The position numbers were made by a program, and so were the translations under genes. Positions 35,018 through 48,100 of a stretch of DNA of 64,000 bases are shown here, piece by piece. Position 1 is the first letter of the stretch; each line of letters starts with the position of its first letter. This stretch comes from Allodiplogaster sudhausi. Taxonomy: Eukaryota > Nematoda > Chromadorea > Rhabditida > Diplogasteridae. The stretch lies in contig CALZFC010000097.1 of NCBI GenBank assembly GCA_945643635.1, positions 919,501 through 983,500 on the forward strand, in the 5' to 3' direction. The notes beneath the pieces were generated by a model. It did no database searches. It was not told the origin of the DNA and saw only the letters and a list, made by a program, of their open reading frames with translations.

Positions 35018-35826
35018 TAAATGCGAGTGACCTATGTACATATGTATGTAGAAGAGTTTTAGGACGTCCGACTCCTAGGCCCATTTATTTATTTATTCCA
35101 TTTCCAATGTCTCTAGGAAGGTCATCATTTTCAACTCTTTCCGGTCGCGTTGTAATCGGGTATTCTCTGTAACGATCTCATTTCTTTGCTCATCATTTTT
35201 ATATCGGATTATGAGGAATATAAAGCATTCAGCTGGTGAAAAGTATAGAAATTAACGAAGTTGGAATCCTAACAAAGACCACAAATACATGTATCGATCA
35301 GTCAAGCGATGGTAACAATCTTGAAATTGTAATACGCATCCCCTAAAAGTTGGGGCGAGGACTTTAAAGGATTGATTCATTCGAAAGTCAATATTCATAT
35401 ATTGAAATCCGTATTTTTCTTTTTTGCACAAATTGCACTGTCAGCAGTAAATTGTAATGCCACTGGAGGTTTGCCAGCTTCAATCACTTTAGCAATATTT
35501 CGAAAGAGAAAGAAAGGAAATGATGATCTTAATATTGCACACAGGTATGCTTGTGGTTTCGCCTATTTAGAGAGGGAAATGTTGCATTGAACTAGTACAA
35601 GTCAATTGTAGTTGTTTTACCGCTCATCATCTCTCGCTTCTGCTTAGGGAAGCGTAGGTGTTCTTTGAGCTCTCAGGAAGGAGCACTCGTGCTTGAGAGT
35701 GTATCGTTGGAAACACTCTTGATTGTGATGTCTCTTGTGGTTGCCCTTCTCTCGGCTCCCCTTCGCTGATCGAGAGTCGCTTCCCACGCCGCCGATAATG
35801 TGAAGAAATGTAGCGTCTAGAGGGGC

Positions 35827-38640
35827 TTACTCGTTAATCTTAGATAGTAATTGAAAAACTCTTAAAAATAGCCATTCGATAGAGTACCTTATCCTCTTGC
35901 TGCCGCTTGTCATCGGCCAGCACTGTCTGCGTTCGACCGCGACGCGTCAGACGACCGCGACGCAGCAAGAGCATGAGAATTAGCGGACAAAACACGCTGT
36001 AGTATGGTTGGAACTGCAAGTATTAAGCATTAGAAGAGTTACCTTCCATGCTATTCCCCGCTTTTATACTATTCAAGAAATTAGGTCTAACATTGAGTCC
36101 AGCAGTTAGCGCGAATAGCAGTTGCAAGCTCATGTGTGCGCGGTTATTCGCGAGTACACTGTAGATTACTGTAATGAAATTAAAGGTTAATATATATTTA
36201 TAACAAGCCAATAAAATTGTTAATAATGGAATACAAAGAGCCATTACTGATATATATCGCATAGCCAACAACGTGGAAGGTAGCACAAGGCAAGAACTCT
36301 TGAATTGCATAGATGTTCTGCTGGCAGCGGAACTTGGCTCGAAGATCGTAAGAACATCTGACAATTCAGTTTGACATCAGTGTTTGCGATTAGGAATAAT
36401 GAATGTTGATCCATAATTAAATTATGGATCAACATTCGTTATTATTTAAATTTTAATGTTTCACCTTTTTATTTTATTGCGATTATAGTGAAGAAGCGCA
36501 TAGTCGAGCAAGATGTTAGCAACATCGAGAGCCATCAAGAAAGCCATGTTGACGTTGTTTGTGAACTGCAGTGAATCCGTAGTTTATCAACTCCAAAAAA
36601 TTTTTATATTTTTTTTTCGAAGGATTTCTTTGAAGGAGAAGGAAACCCAACAGTAATCAATTTGAATTTATTTTTCTGCCCATTGTACTATAGTTCTCTA
36701 AAATACATGGTCCCCCACCCTTGTGCCAGGCAAAAGGTGCGAATTCAAGAATGACTTTTTGGCTCCTTTAGACAAAATAAAACTCCCTGATACCTGTGAG
36801 TTTGCGGTGACACTTGAGCAGTAGGGAACGTTGCCGCTAAAGTCATCGTGCCCGTAAGCGATGATGTTGATTGACACAGCGTAGAAGAGCTGCATACAGA
36901 AGATATTCATTTGGTAATGACAATATGACCAATCAAGCATCTGTTGGTATGAATTCAGCTTGTAAGAAGGAAGATTCATTTTGGAGACCTTTCTTTAGCA
37001 TGTATTTCTTTAGCAACTAACTACAGGTGTAACTACTAGTTTGAAATAGTTGGCTTCTTTAACTATGTCCATACAAACTTTGTGTTCGTAGATTGATAGG
37101 CGGCGGAAACATCAGTGAAAATGTGCGTAGATTGTAATGTTGACAGACATAGATTCCTTTGCGAAACTGGCAAAACAGTTTGAACATTGAGCAGTAGTGT
37201 CTTACAGAAGCCACAATGAGTGCTCGTCCGGCTCGAAGTGACGTCGACTCTCGAGTCGCGAAAGTGTTGACGAGCCGCTGAAGAGTGATGGACAGCTGGG
37301 CGCACACGAGACCTGGCGGATTTGGAAAGTGTGAGAAAGAAGAAGAAATTAAATTATCAGGAAATTATTCTCACGCGGTCAGGATTATTGAACTGGGCAA
37401 TCTAGCCAAATAGCATTCCTCACCTGTGAGCGGCACAAGCGCCGCAATACGCAAGGTATAGCAGAGACGGCGGCTGATTTGGGCAGTGCACTCCTCTTTT
37501 GTGAAGATTCGAGCCCATGTTGTTGTTCCCTGAACTCCGTCCCTTGTTTATATATATATATGATATTTTAATACTGCATATGTACACAATCACTATCGGA
37601 AATAAAATGCTGATAAATGCTTAATTGCCAATGGTTGTCAAACATCGTACGTGAAGTGCGAGAAGGAACAAGGCTTGCAGGCCAAGGTAGACGTATAGCG
37701 CTAGTAGAAGTTCCTGAAATAGAAGTTAACAAGCGATATTCAGCATTTGAAAGAAGCAAAATATGCAAGCCTACCTTGAAAACGCGATCAAAGACCGATT
37801 GAAGAATGTAACGATAAAAGGTCGTTGCGATGAGGATCAACGAACATATCGACAGACAGATCTGGAAGCATAAAAGAATTATTCATCCACTGAGCGAATC
37901 CCAGAAAACTAGTTTACTAATACCAAACACAGAATGGATAAAAATAGTTATTCATAATCAGGAGAAGTCACATACAGTAATTACTAATAGGAGACACCAA
38001 GGGTATAAACCTGCATGTACTGTGCAAAATGGAGAGCTGTATTCGACTGGTACGCCTGAATTGCAAGACACTCGTTCAATTCCTCCGAACTTAGCATATC
38101 CAAGAATGTCCTCGCAAAAAGCCGGCAATCTAAATGGAACTATAATGTGCTATGCTCATGCTCAAGGGAAGAGTCTAAATGGCAAGCAAATGAGGAAGGC
38201 ACTCGGATTCGTTAGCTTCTCAGAAAAAATAAGGCATGTTTGTGCTGTAACTACTTGACGCTGACACTTTGCCGAAAAGGACAAAATGAAAGAAGTGGAT
38301 GATGAAGTGCAATGACACTGTCCACCAATGTAGTTATCAATTCCTTTTAGAATTGTTAAGAGAACAACTTTTATTGAATTAGACAACTGCAATACTGTAT
38401 CAAAAGTCATAGATGAAATGTTTACGAGATATTTGGAGCCGCCACTTTTAGTATCGCAGATAAAATAACTCATGCTCGGTACACAGATGAAATATATTAT
38501 AGAAAATTTAACTGTGTAGATAGGATGCAGCATTTTAACGCAAATATCTGCACTCACCATTCGTTCGCCATTCTGACGACAAAGTTCAACAACATTTTCT
38601 TCAGTTTGGGACAATGCAAGTTCGTCTTGTGAACATTTCA
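35827..38640 (-). CDS. Nematode Srab-like chemosensory seven-transmembrane receptor
   Basis: Chemosensory GPCR at the plasma membrane. Exons on the minus strand: 38640-38558, 38317-38255 (LHFIIHFFHFVLFG), 38129-38011, 37861-37775, 37713-37651 (LLLALYVYLGLQALFLLAL), 37529-37424 (FTKEECTAQISRRLCYTLRI), 37312-37206 (CAQLSITLQRLVNTFATRES), 36889-36794 (LFYAVSINIIAYGHDDFSGN), 36565-36465 (MAFLMALDVANILLDYALL), 36357-36248 (YDLRAKFRCQQNIYAIQEFL), 36168-36092, 36013-35888 (QPYYSVFCPLILMLLLRRGR) and 35838-35827 (INE, TAA). Phases agree from 37713 to the stop. The Q-L-S-I-x-x-x-R-L-V-x-T-F segment after TM3, the Y-x-L-R-x-K...Q-x-N-I loop and the VFCPLI seventh helix are Srab-like. The first exon has no in-frame ATG at its start, so the true start lies upstream, and the first junctions are uncertain. 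Confidence 0.82.
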
Positions 38641-38659
38641 CTAGACTTCTCTCTTAATA

Positions 38660-39790
38660 AATGAATGTAACATCACTATTTCACACTCACTGTTGTTGGC
38701 AAACAATACATCAACATTAAATAAACGGGGAAAGCTAATTCTCTGATTATAGACAAATAACAGGCTTAATATTTAGAAAAGTAAAGAGGTGACTCTGGCC
38801 ATATTCACAAAGATACCGGCTTTTATATTGCCAACATCAACATAATTTGACAAAAAGTGATTTGATGATGGTGAGTTGCTCAAATTGTACAATTTTCTTC
38901 GTCTGGTCACCGTCAGACGTCGGTCTGGAGAAAATCTAGTAGAATTGCAAATCGTAACTTGAGCATACAACTGCATTACCCCCCCCCCCTCCCAAGAACG
39001 AGGCTCCATTTATAATACTTTCGCCGCCTAATTCTCTCCAATCCTCTCATTTACCTAGTATTCAGATTGAAGAGGTACACGTTACTCTTCTTTGAACATT
39101 GAAGGTGATTTCTCGATTGCATCTATCTCGTTTGCATTGGAAATACAAATTAAATGTACAATTTTGCTATGAATCATCTCACATCAGGTTGTTTGATCTT
39201 GCGCCCACCCTTTCGTGCACACCCAACTGCTAATTTATGTTCCTCGCAATTACACTTGCTGTATTATTAAGAAATCATCCAAACCAACTCTCTGGCCTTT
39301 ACTTTAACACATTTCAACTTCTCAAAGAAAATAAATTCAAGTCTTTTTATTTACACTAAGTTAGCATGCTCTGCAAAACGCTATCAAGAAGTTGGTAAAC
39401 ATCAAGATGATCAGGTGCATATCTATATAATATGTATGTATACTCATACATATATAAAAATAATGTGCCTTGTTTTTTGTCAAGTCACATTACTATGGAA
39501 TATGGAAAATGTAAAATAATCGTAATACTACGAAAAGAACCTCTCTGTTATTTGTTCAAGAATACGACTAGATGGCGATACAAATGAGCAGCATTTTATC
39601 GGTGGAAAATGGCACTCGCGCACTAGCAGATTTCCACACTCACTTTGATTGCATCTCTCTTGGTCGACTGGTTGGCATTTTGATTGAATCTTATCGTAAT
39701 CACTCTTCATACAGTAGGCGTAGAGAATCACACTATTATTTGACAGATAGAGGAGGCCTCTAATGAGACCAAAAGTACAGTAGTCGTCAC
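38660..39790. other. Stretch without a supported gene
   Basis: AT-rich sequence with a poly-C tract near 38980. Possible receptor promoter and missing first exon. Nothing else is supportable. Confidence 0.4.
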
Positions 39791-39799
39791 ACAGCAAAT

Positions 39800-40230
39800 T
39801 CAGCGCCGCCGTCGCCGGCCGAATCCGCGTGCGCCGAGGGAGGCGAGCCTCGTGAGTGTCCGCTTCTCGTTCGACATGTCACGCTTCGCCTTTGCCATCG
39901 GTCGCAGCTGCAGTGATTATACATAGAGATAACTCTCTTTTTCATTTCACATAAAGATTCCGGAAAGAAAAAGATTTTCAACAATCTTGCATATTAATTA
40001 ACTTTCATTTCTTATTGACAAATAAATTTCTTTAACTCCGCTTATTCTACGTTTTACAGCCGAAAAAAAACAATTCAAATGAAAAGCGCAATTTTATGTA
40101 AGCCACCATGAACCCTTTTAGATTAAATAGTGCGGTTCATTTTGATTTATTTTGCCCTAGAATGCAATCTAGATAGCAAGCTTACAATTAGCATCGGCTT
40201 AACTAGGAACGACATTTTCGTTCTAGTCAT
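39800..40230 (-). CDS. Possible amidated neuropeptide precursor
   Basis: The exon 39907-39800 follows CACTGCAG and reads LRPMAKAKRDMSNEKR, then TLTRLASLGARGFGRRRRR, stop TGA. The second piece is bounded by KR and by G-RRRRR, the layout for proprotein convertase cleavage and C-terminal amidation, predicting TLTRLASLGARGF-amide. A phase-0 upstream exon (40230-40186, MTRTKMSFLVKPMLI, then GTAAGC) could supply the start, but the combined N-terminus is a weak signal peptide. I do not recognise the peptide as a named family. Confidence 0.35.
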
Positions 40231-40636
40231 GTTCTCTTGAGAGGTCATCTCGTAATTGAGCGCGTCTTCAACTGCATAAGCCTGGCTTTCTTAGCTTCTC
40301 TCTGCATACTGCCTACGTATCAGGCATACCGGTCGGGTTGAACGAAACGCTTTAATGGAATTGAAGAGAGATGCCATGCAGAGATTCCACACATAAACTA
40401 CATTAGAAGGGGGGGGGGGGGGGCAGGAAGATAGTGTGCCTTGATGAGCCAAGTAAGGAAGCCAGTGACGTTGCCTTGTTTATTCTGTTTGTCGGGCACG
40501 CAAGGCTATCAATAGAACCAACGGTAGAAAAAGAAGAAGAAAATTTGTCATACTTTCTGCCTCAACTTTATCAGGCAATTCTGTTGACTCACATAACCAA
40601 CAAGACTTTGGCAGTAATGAACTTATTAGTTTCTGC

Positions 40637-41064
40637 CAGGGGTGGCCGGGGGCCGAAAATATCCGGCCCCGGCCCCGGCCCCCAGGGTAGGCCCCGGCCC
40701 CCGTGGTCGGCCCCGGCCCCCGAGGTCGGCCCCGAAGTAGGCCCCGGCCCCAAATCTTGAAATTTTTCTAAAAAATATCTGCGACGGAGGAAAAATTCAT
40801 CCAAAAATGAGAAAATTCGTACATCTGTAACGCATACGAATTAAATCGGGGCACTTTTCATCATAAATTGGCTCATTCTGTTCAACTGGGGGTGAACTTC
40901 ACTCAATTATCCACGGCCCCCGGCCCCCAAGGTCGGCCCCGGCCCCGGCCCCGGCCCCCGAGGTCGGCCCCGGCCCCGGCTCCGGCCCCCAGGGTCGGCC
41001 CCGGCCCCGGGGGCCGGGGCCGGGGGCCGGGGCCTGGGGCCGGGGCCGGGGCCGGCCACCCCTG
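40637..41064. mobile_element. hAT-like MITE with GGCCCC-type core
   Basis: Terminal inverted repeats CAGGGGTGGCCGG...CCGGCCACCCCTG, flanked by a perfect 8-bp duplication GTTTCTGC (40629-40636 and 41065-41072). The body is mostly CCGGCCCC-type units (40650-40755 and 40913-41055, the latter switching to GGGGCC at about 41007) around a 150-bp AT-rich centre. No coding capacity. Same layout as 6435-7169 but with a different repeat unit and target duplication. Confidence 0.88.
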
Positions 41065-41536
41065 GTTTCTGCCCAATGTTACCACGGGCTCACGTGGAGA
41101 ATGACTGGCGTTTGTCAGCCTGTCATATATTATGTTACAACACATCTCTGAGCCATCGAAAGCGCTCACAATTTGCATGAAGCTACAAAATGTCATAAAA
41201 ACCCGCTGATTAGCATCAGGCACCCAAGAGTTTAGAGGAACGAGATTTGATTAAAAGGTTTGCAGAACATGGAAGGGCAGCTACACCCGCTGTCAATGCC
41301 GAGAAAAAGAGAAGTCTCGACTTTTGATTCGCATATATTCAATGTAGAGAAAAAAGTCAAATGTCACGAGTCAGCTAGACGTCTTTGACGATTGAAAGAA
41401 CATAAAAAAACACCTTCGGCCGGAGATTCGGATTATGAGGGATATGCTGATAACTTTTTGCACATTGACGCTATCGATACAAGCCAAACGCGGGTCTCTA
41501 GCTGATTCTCTCTCTTTCCCTCACATTTTTTTTTGT

Positions 41537-42528
41537 TTAAGCTGACAGGCTACAAATTTGTTCTACTTCACTTTCGGGTATGCACGACCGAGCAAGCGTC
41601 ATGAGGTGCTGGAGGGGCAGGAGCGAGAGAAAGACAAATAGGTACGAGAGCAGCAACAAAGTTGGCGAGAGGGATGAAGTCTGCAGGGGCAAAGAACAAG
41701 AGCACGAGAGGGTTAGCATGTTTTTTCCGTAGCCAGCATATTAAATTAGCTCTTTGCGTTTCAAACTACATACCTGCAACTGCTTGCGACACTCGTAAAA
41801 CAAAACGCTGCCAAAGAGTATGTAGGTATAGAAAAACACCTAAGGATTAGAGCACTAAACAAGCCTACGTGTTGAAATGCCTCAATATCTATAACGATAT
41901 ATGCTGCATTAAATACTTTTTACAATAATAATAATAATTGTTATTATTATTATCTTTTTATATTTATTATTATTATTATCATAAATAATCATAATAATAA
42001 ACCTCTTGCATCTCCTCATCTTCGTCGACCGCCCGGATGGCTGCCGTCTGCTGCACGGCTGGCTGCGGCTGCTCTCGCAGCAAGAGCCGCAGCTGCAGCT
42101 CGTCCGCGATGCGGTCACGGCGCGGCTCGTGCTCCAGCTGCGCCAGCTGCTGCCGCGTCCGACGCACCAACTCGTCCTCGACCAGGCGGAGAGCGCGCGT
42201 TAGCCGAGGTGGAGGGCCTAGAAATGTGATATTACTTGTAAAGAGAAACAGTTAAATGGGCCAAAAATCTATTTTCATTTCGCGCCTTTGCACCTATCCA
42301 AGGACGAAAGTGTAATAGATTTAAAGAGTATAAATAGACTACGGTTAAGTTTCGTACACTAGAGCTTATACAATAAAATGAGAATAACACTGGAGTTCGC
42401 GATTTTCTTGGCTGACCTGTTGCCAGGTCGTCTCCAATATCGTCGACGAGTGAAATGAGACGGAGGCCAGCTACTCGGCCGGGCAGCAGAACAAGCAGCA
42501 GCAGCAGCAGTGGCAAGGTGGTAGACAT
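41537..42528 (-). CDS. Orphan secreted/membrane protein, 178 aa
   Basis: Four exons with fully consistent phases: 42528-42417, 42217-42003, 41839-41774 and 41680-41537. The start MSTTLPLLLLLLVLLPGRVAG is a strong signal peptide. Next comes a highly charged, Arg/Glu/Gln-rich helical region (RLTRALRLVEDELVRRTRQQ; IADELQLRLLLREQPQPAVQ). Then there is an acidic VDEDEEMQE, a hydrophobic segment (VFFYTYILFGSVLFYECRK), a second hydrophobic segment (SPTLLLLSYLFVFLSLLPLQ), and a tail with two Cys ending ICSLSA. The frame is open upstream of this ATG (another Met near 42660), but the signal peptide argues for 42528. Family unknown. A receptor-associated or ER membrane protein is conceivable; I do not assign a function. 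Confidence 0.6.
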
Positions 42529-42829
42529 TCCCTTCTCGGTCTCCTCCTTTCCCTCTCTCTCCGGCTCTCCGTAAATGATCGCCTCTTTCCGTTGATGGCC
42601 TCGCGCGCACCTCCGGCGGCGTTGTACCCTGCAGCAAGTGAAGAAGATGTCATCAGGCAATTCATCACACTGTTTATAGTGGTTCTGTCTCTCAGGGCCG
42701 AGCGCACCAAATATAGAGAGAGTCGCACAAAATAGATTAGCCAGAAATGTTATTTAAAAACCAACGAGCAGATTGCGAAGGTTATCACGGATAAACACGC
42801 TAGCTCTCAAGACTCACTCGAATAGAACT

Positions 42830-44980
42830 CGCTCTCTCTCTCTCTCTCTCTCTCTCGCTCTCTGAAGGATCAGAAGACGAGTGGGAGAAATAGAACCTTT
42901 ATCCTGAGCGTTTCAGTGAACTTGACAGCACGCATTCACATAGATCACATAAGTAGTTCTAGCAAGAAAGCGATCTTTGCTGATAGCAAGAAGTCATTTG
43001 TAACTTGAAAATAGCGGCCTTGAATCTTCATTACCCCGCCCGGTGCCCGGTCGTTCACAAGAGAAATATATAAATAAACACTAACACTCCTCTATAACCC
43101 ACACACGCTAAAGAAGTGACTTTCAGCGAGTAAATTGATTAGAGAAAATTTAATGAGAAGGCAATTGCACCGGAAACTGCTGCCTGCTGCAGTATTATAG
43201 TGCGCCATCATCTTTTAAACGGGAAAGCCCGCATCGCCCTTTCGTAGTCTCCACCTGTTCGGGGCGTCATTAAATAGTCGTTGCATACGTGAACTTCCGA
43301 TGGTTTGCAAAAAATGCTATATTAATCGAGAGCGTGGGCAGCACAGGAAAGCTAATACGAAAGTGATAGAGAGATAGTAGAAGAGGGAGAGAGTGCGCGA
43401 GAGGAAGAAGAAATGAGAGAGTGGAAGAGGGAGAGAGAGAGTCCGGAATATCTTGGAATGTTCCATTTACTACTTGAACGTATTGCCCTCTTGCCATGCT
43501 CTAATTCGCACTCTCCAGGATGATTACGTCGTCTCTACTTCATCTATCCTTCACTCTTATGTTCTGGCTTTTTCTCTCTCTTTCTTTCTCTCTCTCACTC
43601 TACCTCTACCTCTCTCTCTCTCTCTCGCTCGCTCTCCCTTTTCCTCTCCCTCTCTCTCTCTCGCTCTCCCTCTCTCCTTCTGTTCTTCTTACGTGCATAT
43701 TCGATGTCTACTCTCCAGCACTGCCGATGTCAATGTTCCATCCACGTCCCCTTAGAGCCGGACACACCGAGTCGATAATGATTAATTTTCCATAGAAACT
43801 CATTTCCTCCATCACACATTTTTTTGCCTCTTTCACGCATTATTTCACGATACTGTGGTGACTACATCAATCAAACATTAGGAGTCATATAGCAGACACA
43901 AGCATAGTAAATTGATAGTGCGGAAACCAATTGACTCTGAGCTGTGTCAGGAATTGGAATATTTTTCGAGAAATAGAGAATTTTTAAAGAGAAATACTCC
44001 TCTGCGAGAAAAGCCGAAGGAGAAAGAAGGAACAAGTAGAGGGGCGAGAACAATGAGCGGCCCAACCCAACATTTCTAGTTGTTCCTGGCGGTTGTTGTG
44101 CAGGGGCGGTTGAATAGAAATAGAAATAGAGAACCGTTTTATAGCAAGTGCATAGGATATAGCTTAATGTGGACAAGACAAAGGGATGCCTAGTATTTGT
44201 ACTCAAATACATATGTGCAGAGTACGCGTGCGCTTCAAGACCGAAAACTAAGCACAGCATAGTCATTCTTAGTTATTTTTTTTGGCCGTTTCACACCACG
44301 CCATGCAAATTATTCTGCACTCAAATCTAGTCTTCACATGGACAGCACGAACACGAAACAATGGCCATTCCGCGTATTCCAGCAGAGCGGGCACGAAAGG
44401 CGCTCCTTGGCTCTCATTTTAAATGGAAGCAGAGTGCGGGAGGGCGAATGGAAGTGTCTGGCTTACGTCATTATGAAACTTAGGAAGAAGAAGAAGAAGC
44501 TCGACGGGCTATTCTGAGGCTGCGCAGAGCACTCGAGGACCGGGAGGAGGAGGGGAGCCACGGCGAGGGGAGGAGGACGACGACGAGAGGAGTAGGGGAA
44601 TATTAATGTTAGGAGGAGCGGAGAACATCAGAAGGAGGAGGGGAGGAGGAAGAGGAGATCCAAACCACTCATAGGACACCACACCATCCAGCTCATTGTC
44701 CTTTACGCCCGCACTTGATACATACTATGAGAGAAATATGATGGCTCTGACGTCCTGCACTCTACTCGCTATTATTTCATCAGTAGCTGCTTTCTCCAAT
44801 TTACCAACTGAACTTTCATAGGATATATGGTAAACAAAGTGTAACGGGCCATTATGAAATGTTTTTGATAGATCAAACTATAAAGAAGACCAAAATCAAC
44901 AAAAAAAGATTGGAAAAACAAATAGCTTTTGTAATTTTGCCAGCGATCAAGACTTGTAAAAATGAATGGTGATGTGAAAA
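42830..44980. other. Stretch without a supported gene; CT tracts
   Basis: CT runs at 42833-42862 and 43560-43680, a GA-rich stretch at about 43380-43440 and purine-rich GGAGGA sequence at 44540-44660. Frames here are Ser/Leu or Arg/Glu repeats from the microsatellites. No exon chain seen. Confidence 0.5.
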
Positions 44981-45186
44981 GTTAGTGCATTGGACTAATG
45001 CGCAGCTGGTCGGCGGCATATGGTGAGAAAGTGGTGCAACTAATTAAGCTCCACTCTGAGAGAGAGGTGTCGCGAGTAGTTTGTTGGCCCGTCGGGTGCC
45101 AGGTAGAGCTCGTAAAATGGCCAAGTGTATACATGCAGCAAGTTGGCGGTCCCGCCCGGAAGTCAGCCACGTATGTACATATATGA

Positions 45187-48100
45187 AATGTTATAGCTAG
45201 AACCAGAGGCCGTCATCCCCCAACTGGGCAAATGGTATTAGCCGGAGCCCGTAATTGGCCGATGAGAGCCACGGGCACACGGCATGAAAGCGGCACTTGT
45301 TGCTTGCTCTGCCAGATGGCTACTGCTACGCCGACTGTACAGCCTGGTTGGAGTTTGTGGGCAGACACTCACAAACGACAGAGAGATGGATCATGTGGGA
45401 AGTAGTGCCTCAGCGATCTATCCTACTGTTCATTGTACTCGTAATAACTTAGAGAAGTCAATATACAAACACACATGTTAATACCAGAATAATTGGGTTT
45501 TGAGAGTATCTTCGTCAAGGCCACCATGTAGCAAAGCAATGATGTTACGCAATATTCCCATGAACTCATTATGACACTTGTTTACTATGGACTGCCTCTC
45601 ATTCTGGGTACGAGCAGAGTTGGCAACAACTTACATATTATCAAGTCACGACGTCGCTCATTTCGTCAGAAGCCAAATACATACAGAACGCGGTTGGAGT
45701 AGGCGAACATTTTGTTTCCATTACGTATTCATTCGCGAGTAGATGATGAGAACATCGATTATTCACTTGTGTGCAAGTACATACATACTATTGTCAAAAA
45801 TGTTCAAAAAGAGAGAACTGCACCGAAATGTGGTGACCCTATTGCCAAAATAAATGAAAGGCGATGACCATTTTTTTTATCTTGGTTTTGCAGGGGAACA
45901 ATGAAAAGAGCAAGCTTTTTCTTGTCTTTGTGGGGGCGACAGAGAAAACAAAGTGATGCCTGCAAAACGGCGAAGATTTCTGGGGATAATTGCAGGAAGC
46001 GACTGGAGGGCCACAAGCCATTCATAATCCGAGCTCATTCTTCTGCAACCAACACGAGCAGACAGCTCGGTGGACGAATGCTGGGCGCTCTCTTATACGA
46101 CACTGAATTCGACTTTGACCAGGAGACACATCTCACTACAAATATCGCATGGTTTTCATGCTCTCGACTATATGCGAGGGGAGAAAGTAAGAGGGAAAGA
46201 GAGAAAGTTGGAGAGATAGAGAGTGAGGGAAAGAGGGAGAGTGTAGAGTATGTAAGAGTAAGGAAAGTTAGAGTGAGAGAGAGTGAGCCGAATCCTCCCA
46301 CGAATCATGCTGTCCTCGTCTACAGATCGCTACAATCTCTCCCACTTTTTACCTCCAAAGACAGATTTTCCTGGTCATTCACAAAACAATATTAATTGGC
46401 TGAAAGGTCATGAGATCGTCGCAGCCTCCTAACAATAATTAGAAGCATAATTTTGTACCAAGCAGAACACAGTTACGTATGTAGGTATATTACGCTTGCT
46501 TATTGTAGTTAAACGTTGTTGCATTTTTAATGAACCGAAATACTGGCTATATCTCTGTAAATATCTACACTACCTTGTCTACGGTCATCGCAGAAGTTTC
46601 TGATGAGCTAAAGAAAAAAAGAAAAAAAATTCTAGAATGACGAGGCGAGACTCGAACCCACGCAGTTCCTTACTGTTAGAGACCGCGTGGACGGCATGTC
46701 CATCCACGCGGTCTCTAACAAAGAAGGAACTGTGTGGGTGGAACACGAGAAAGGCTGTGCGGGTCTCGTGCTCAGCCGAAAAGGTGATGCCTCCGGGGAG
46801 GCATCTCGTGCGCAAAGCTCATCCAACTAATTGGCAAAATTTTAATTAGCAAATCCTCTCGGAGATAGAAAAATTGCCATTTTCAAAAAATGCCCTTTTA
46901 ATAATTAGAAAATCGTTTAAATTTTAGCCACAGAAGATACTTGCCGATGAATCGCCTTTCTCATTTAATCCTGAACGGATTAGAACATGCATTATATGTA
47001 AGACGAAAGCAAGACTTGGTACTTTTATACTGTGAAAATAACGAAAACCTCAGCAACGTCGCGTAACATGCCGCGGTGGCAGTCCAAATGACCCCGTTAT
47101 GCCTAATCTCTGGCACGTCCCGAGCAACCTCTGATTGTGTCTCCATGGCCCCCGTGGCAGGCAGCGCTCTTCCTTTGCCCTCGTGGAATGAGGTTGCCAA
47201 ACGGTCTTCGCTCTAATTCTGTGTCGTGTTGAAGCGTAGAGAGAACCAGAAGAAGAAGAAGGAGAATAAACCAGGCAAAGACTATTTCCTGTCGACGGCG
47301 ATAATTCAAACTTCTGTGCTTCGCTCTCTGGTTTCCCACCCTCTGACGAAAGTCAGAATGTCTCTCCTCCCCCATCTCTCTCTCCTGCTATCTCATCGTT
47401 ATCTCCTCAGTTGTGTCTTCCTCGATCCACAACTCATTATCTCTATCGGGTCGCTGAATCTCTTTCTCTGTCTGCAATTCGTTCTACTTCCGCAATCCGC
47501 CAGACATACGAACGGGCCTATTTCCAGGTATACGTCTACTAAATGCCTTTTTCCGAGAGGAGTGCGTGATTCTAAAGCAGAAGCGGTCTGCCTTATCTGG
47601 AAAGGGCATCGCCGCCTGAAGGCAAACGGGACGAAAAAAGCGACCCCTCGAATGAGACATTTGCAAGACGTACTGCAATGAAAGGAAATACAGCTCATGC
47701 GTCACCCGCGACCCCTCAGAAGGATAGCGAACACTTCAGGAAAAAAGATCGTGCAAACATACTCGATTTCCTTTCTTTGGCTCTGCCCTTTTCTCGGCCG
47801 CATTCTTTCCCTGGCCGCTCGATGTACTATTTCTGCACTCTGTCCTAATTATATCAGCAAAAATGACTCAGTGTGGTATATTGTTACACACACACTACAA
47901 CCTCTTGATCTTCAAACCTACTATCTTCATACATAGAACGTGGAAGTTTTCACAATTCACATACGGATACAAACATATTTGAGATCAAGCTTCTCAGGCA
48001 GCATGTCCTACATATCCCTCCGGGTTTTCTTTTGTAGTTTATACTCATTATTGTTAACTAAGATTCAATCCAACTTATGCTCTGCACAAGAAAAGGTAGA

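Noticed and set aside
40434..41223. Gly/Pro/Ala-rich frames at the second GC array
   Set aside because: Produced by the GGCCCC units of the MITE; both strands open.
45901..46395. 164-codon plus-strand frame
   Set aside because: Its second half is a GA-repeat translation and the first half matches no motif; no splice or family support.
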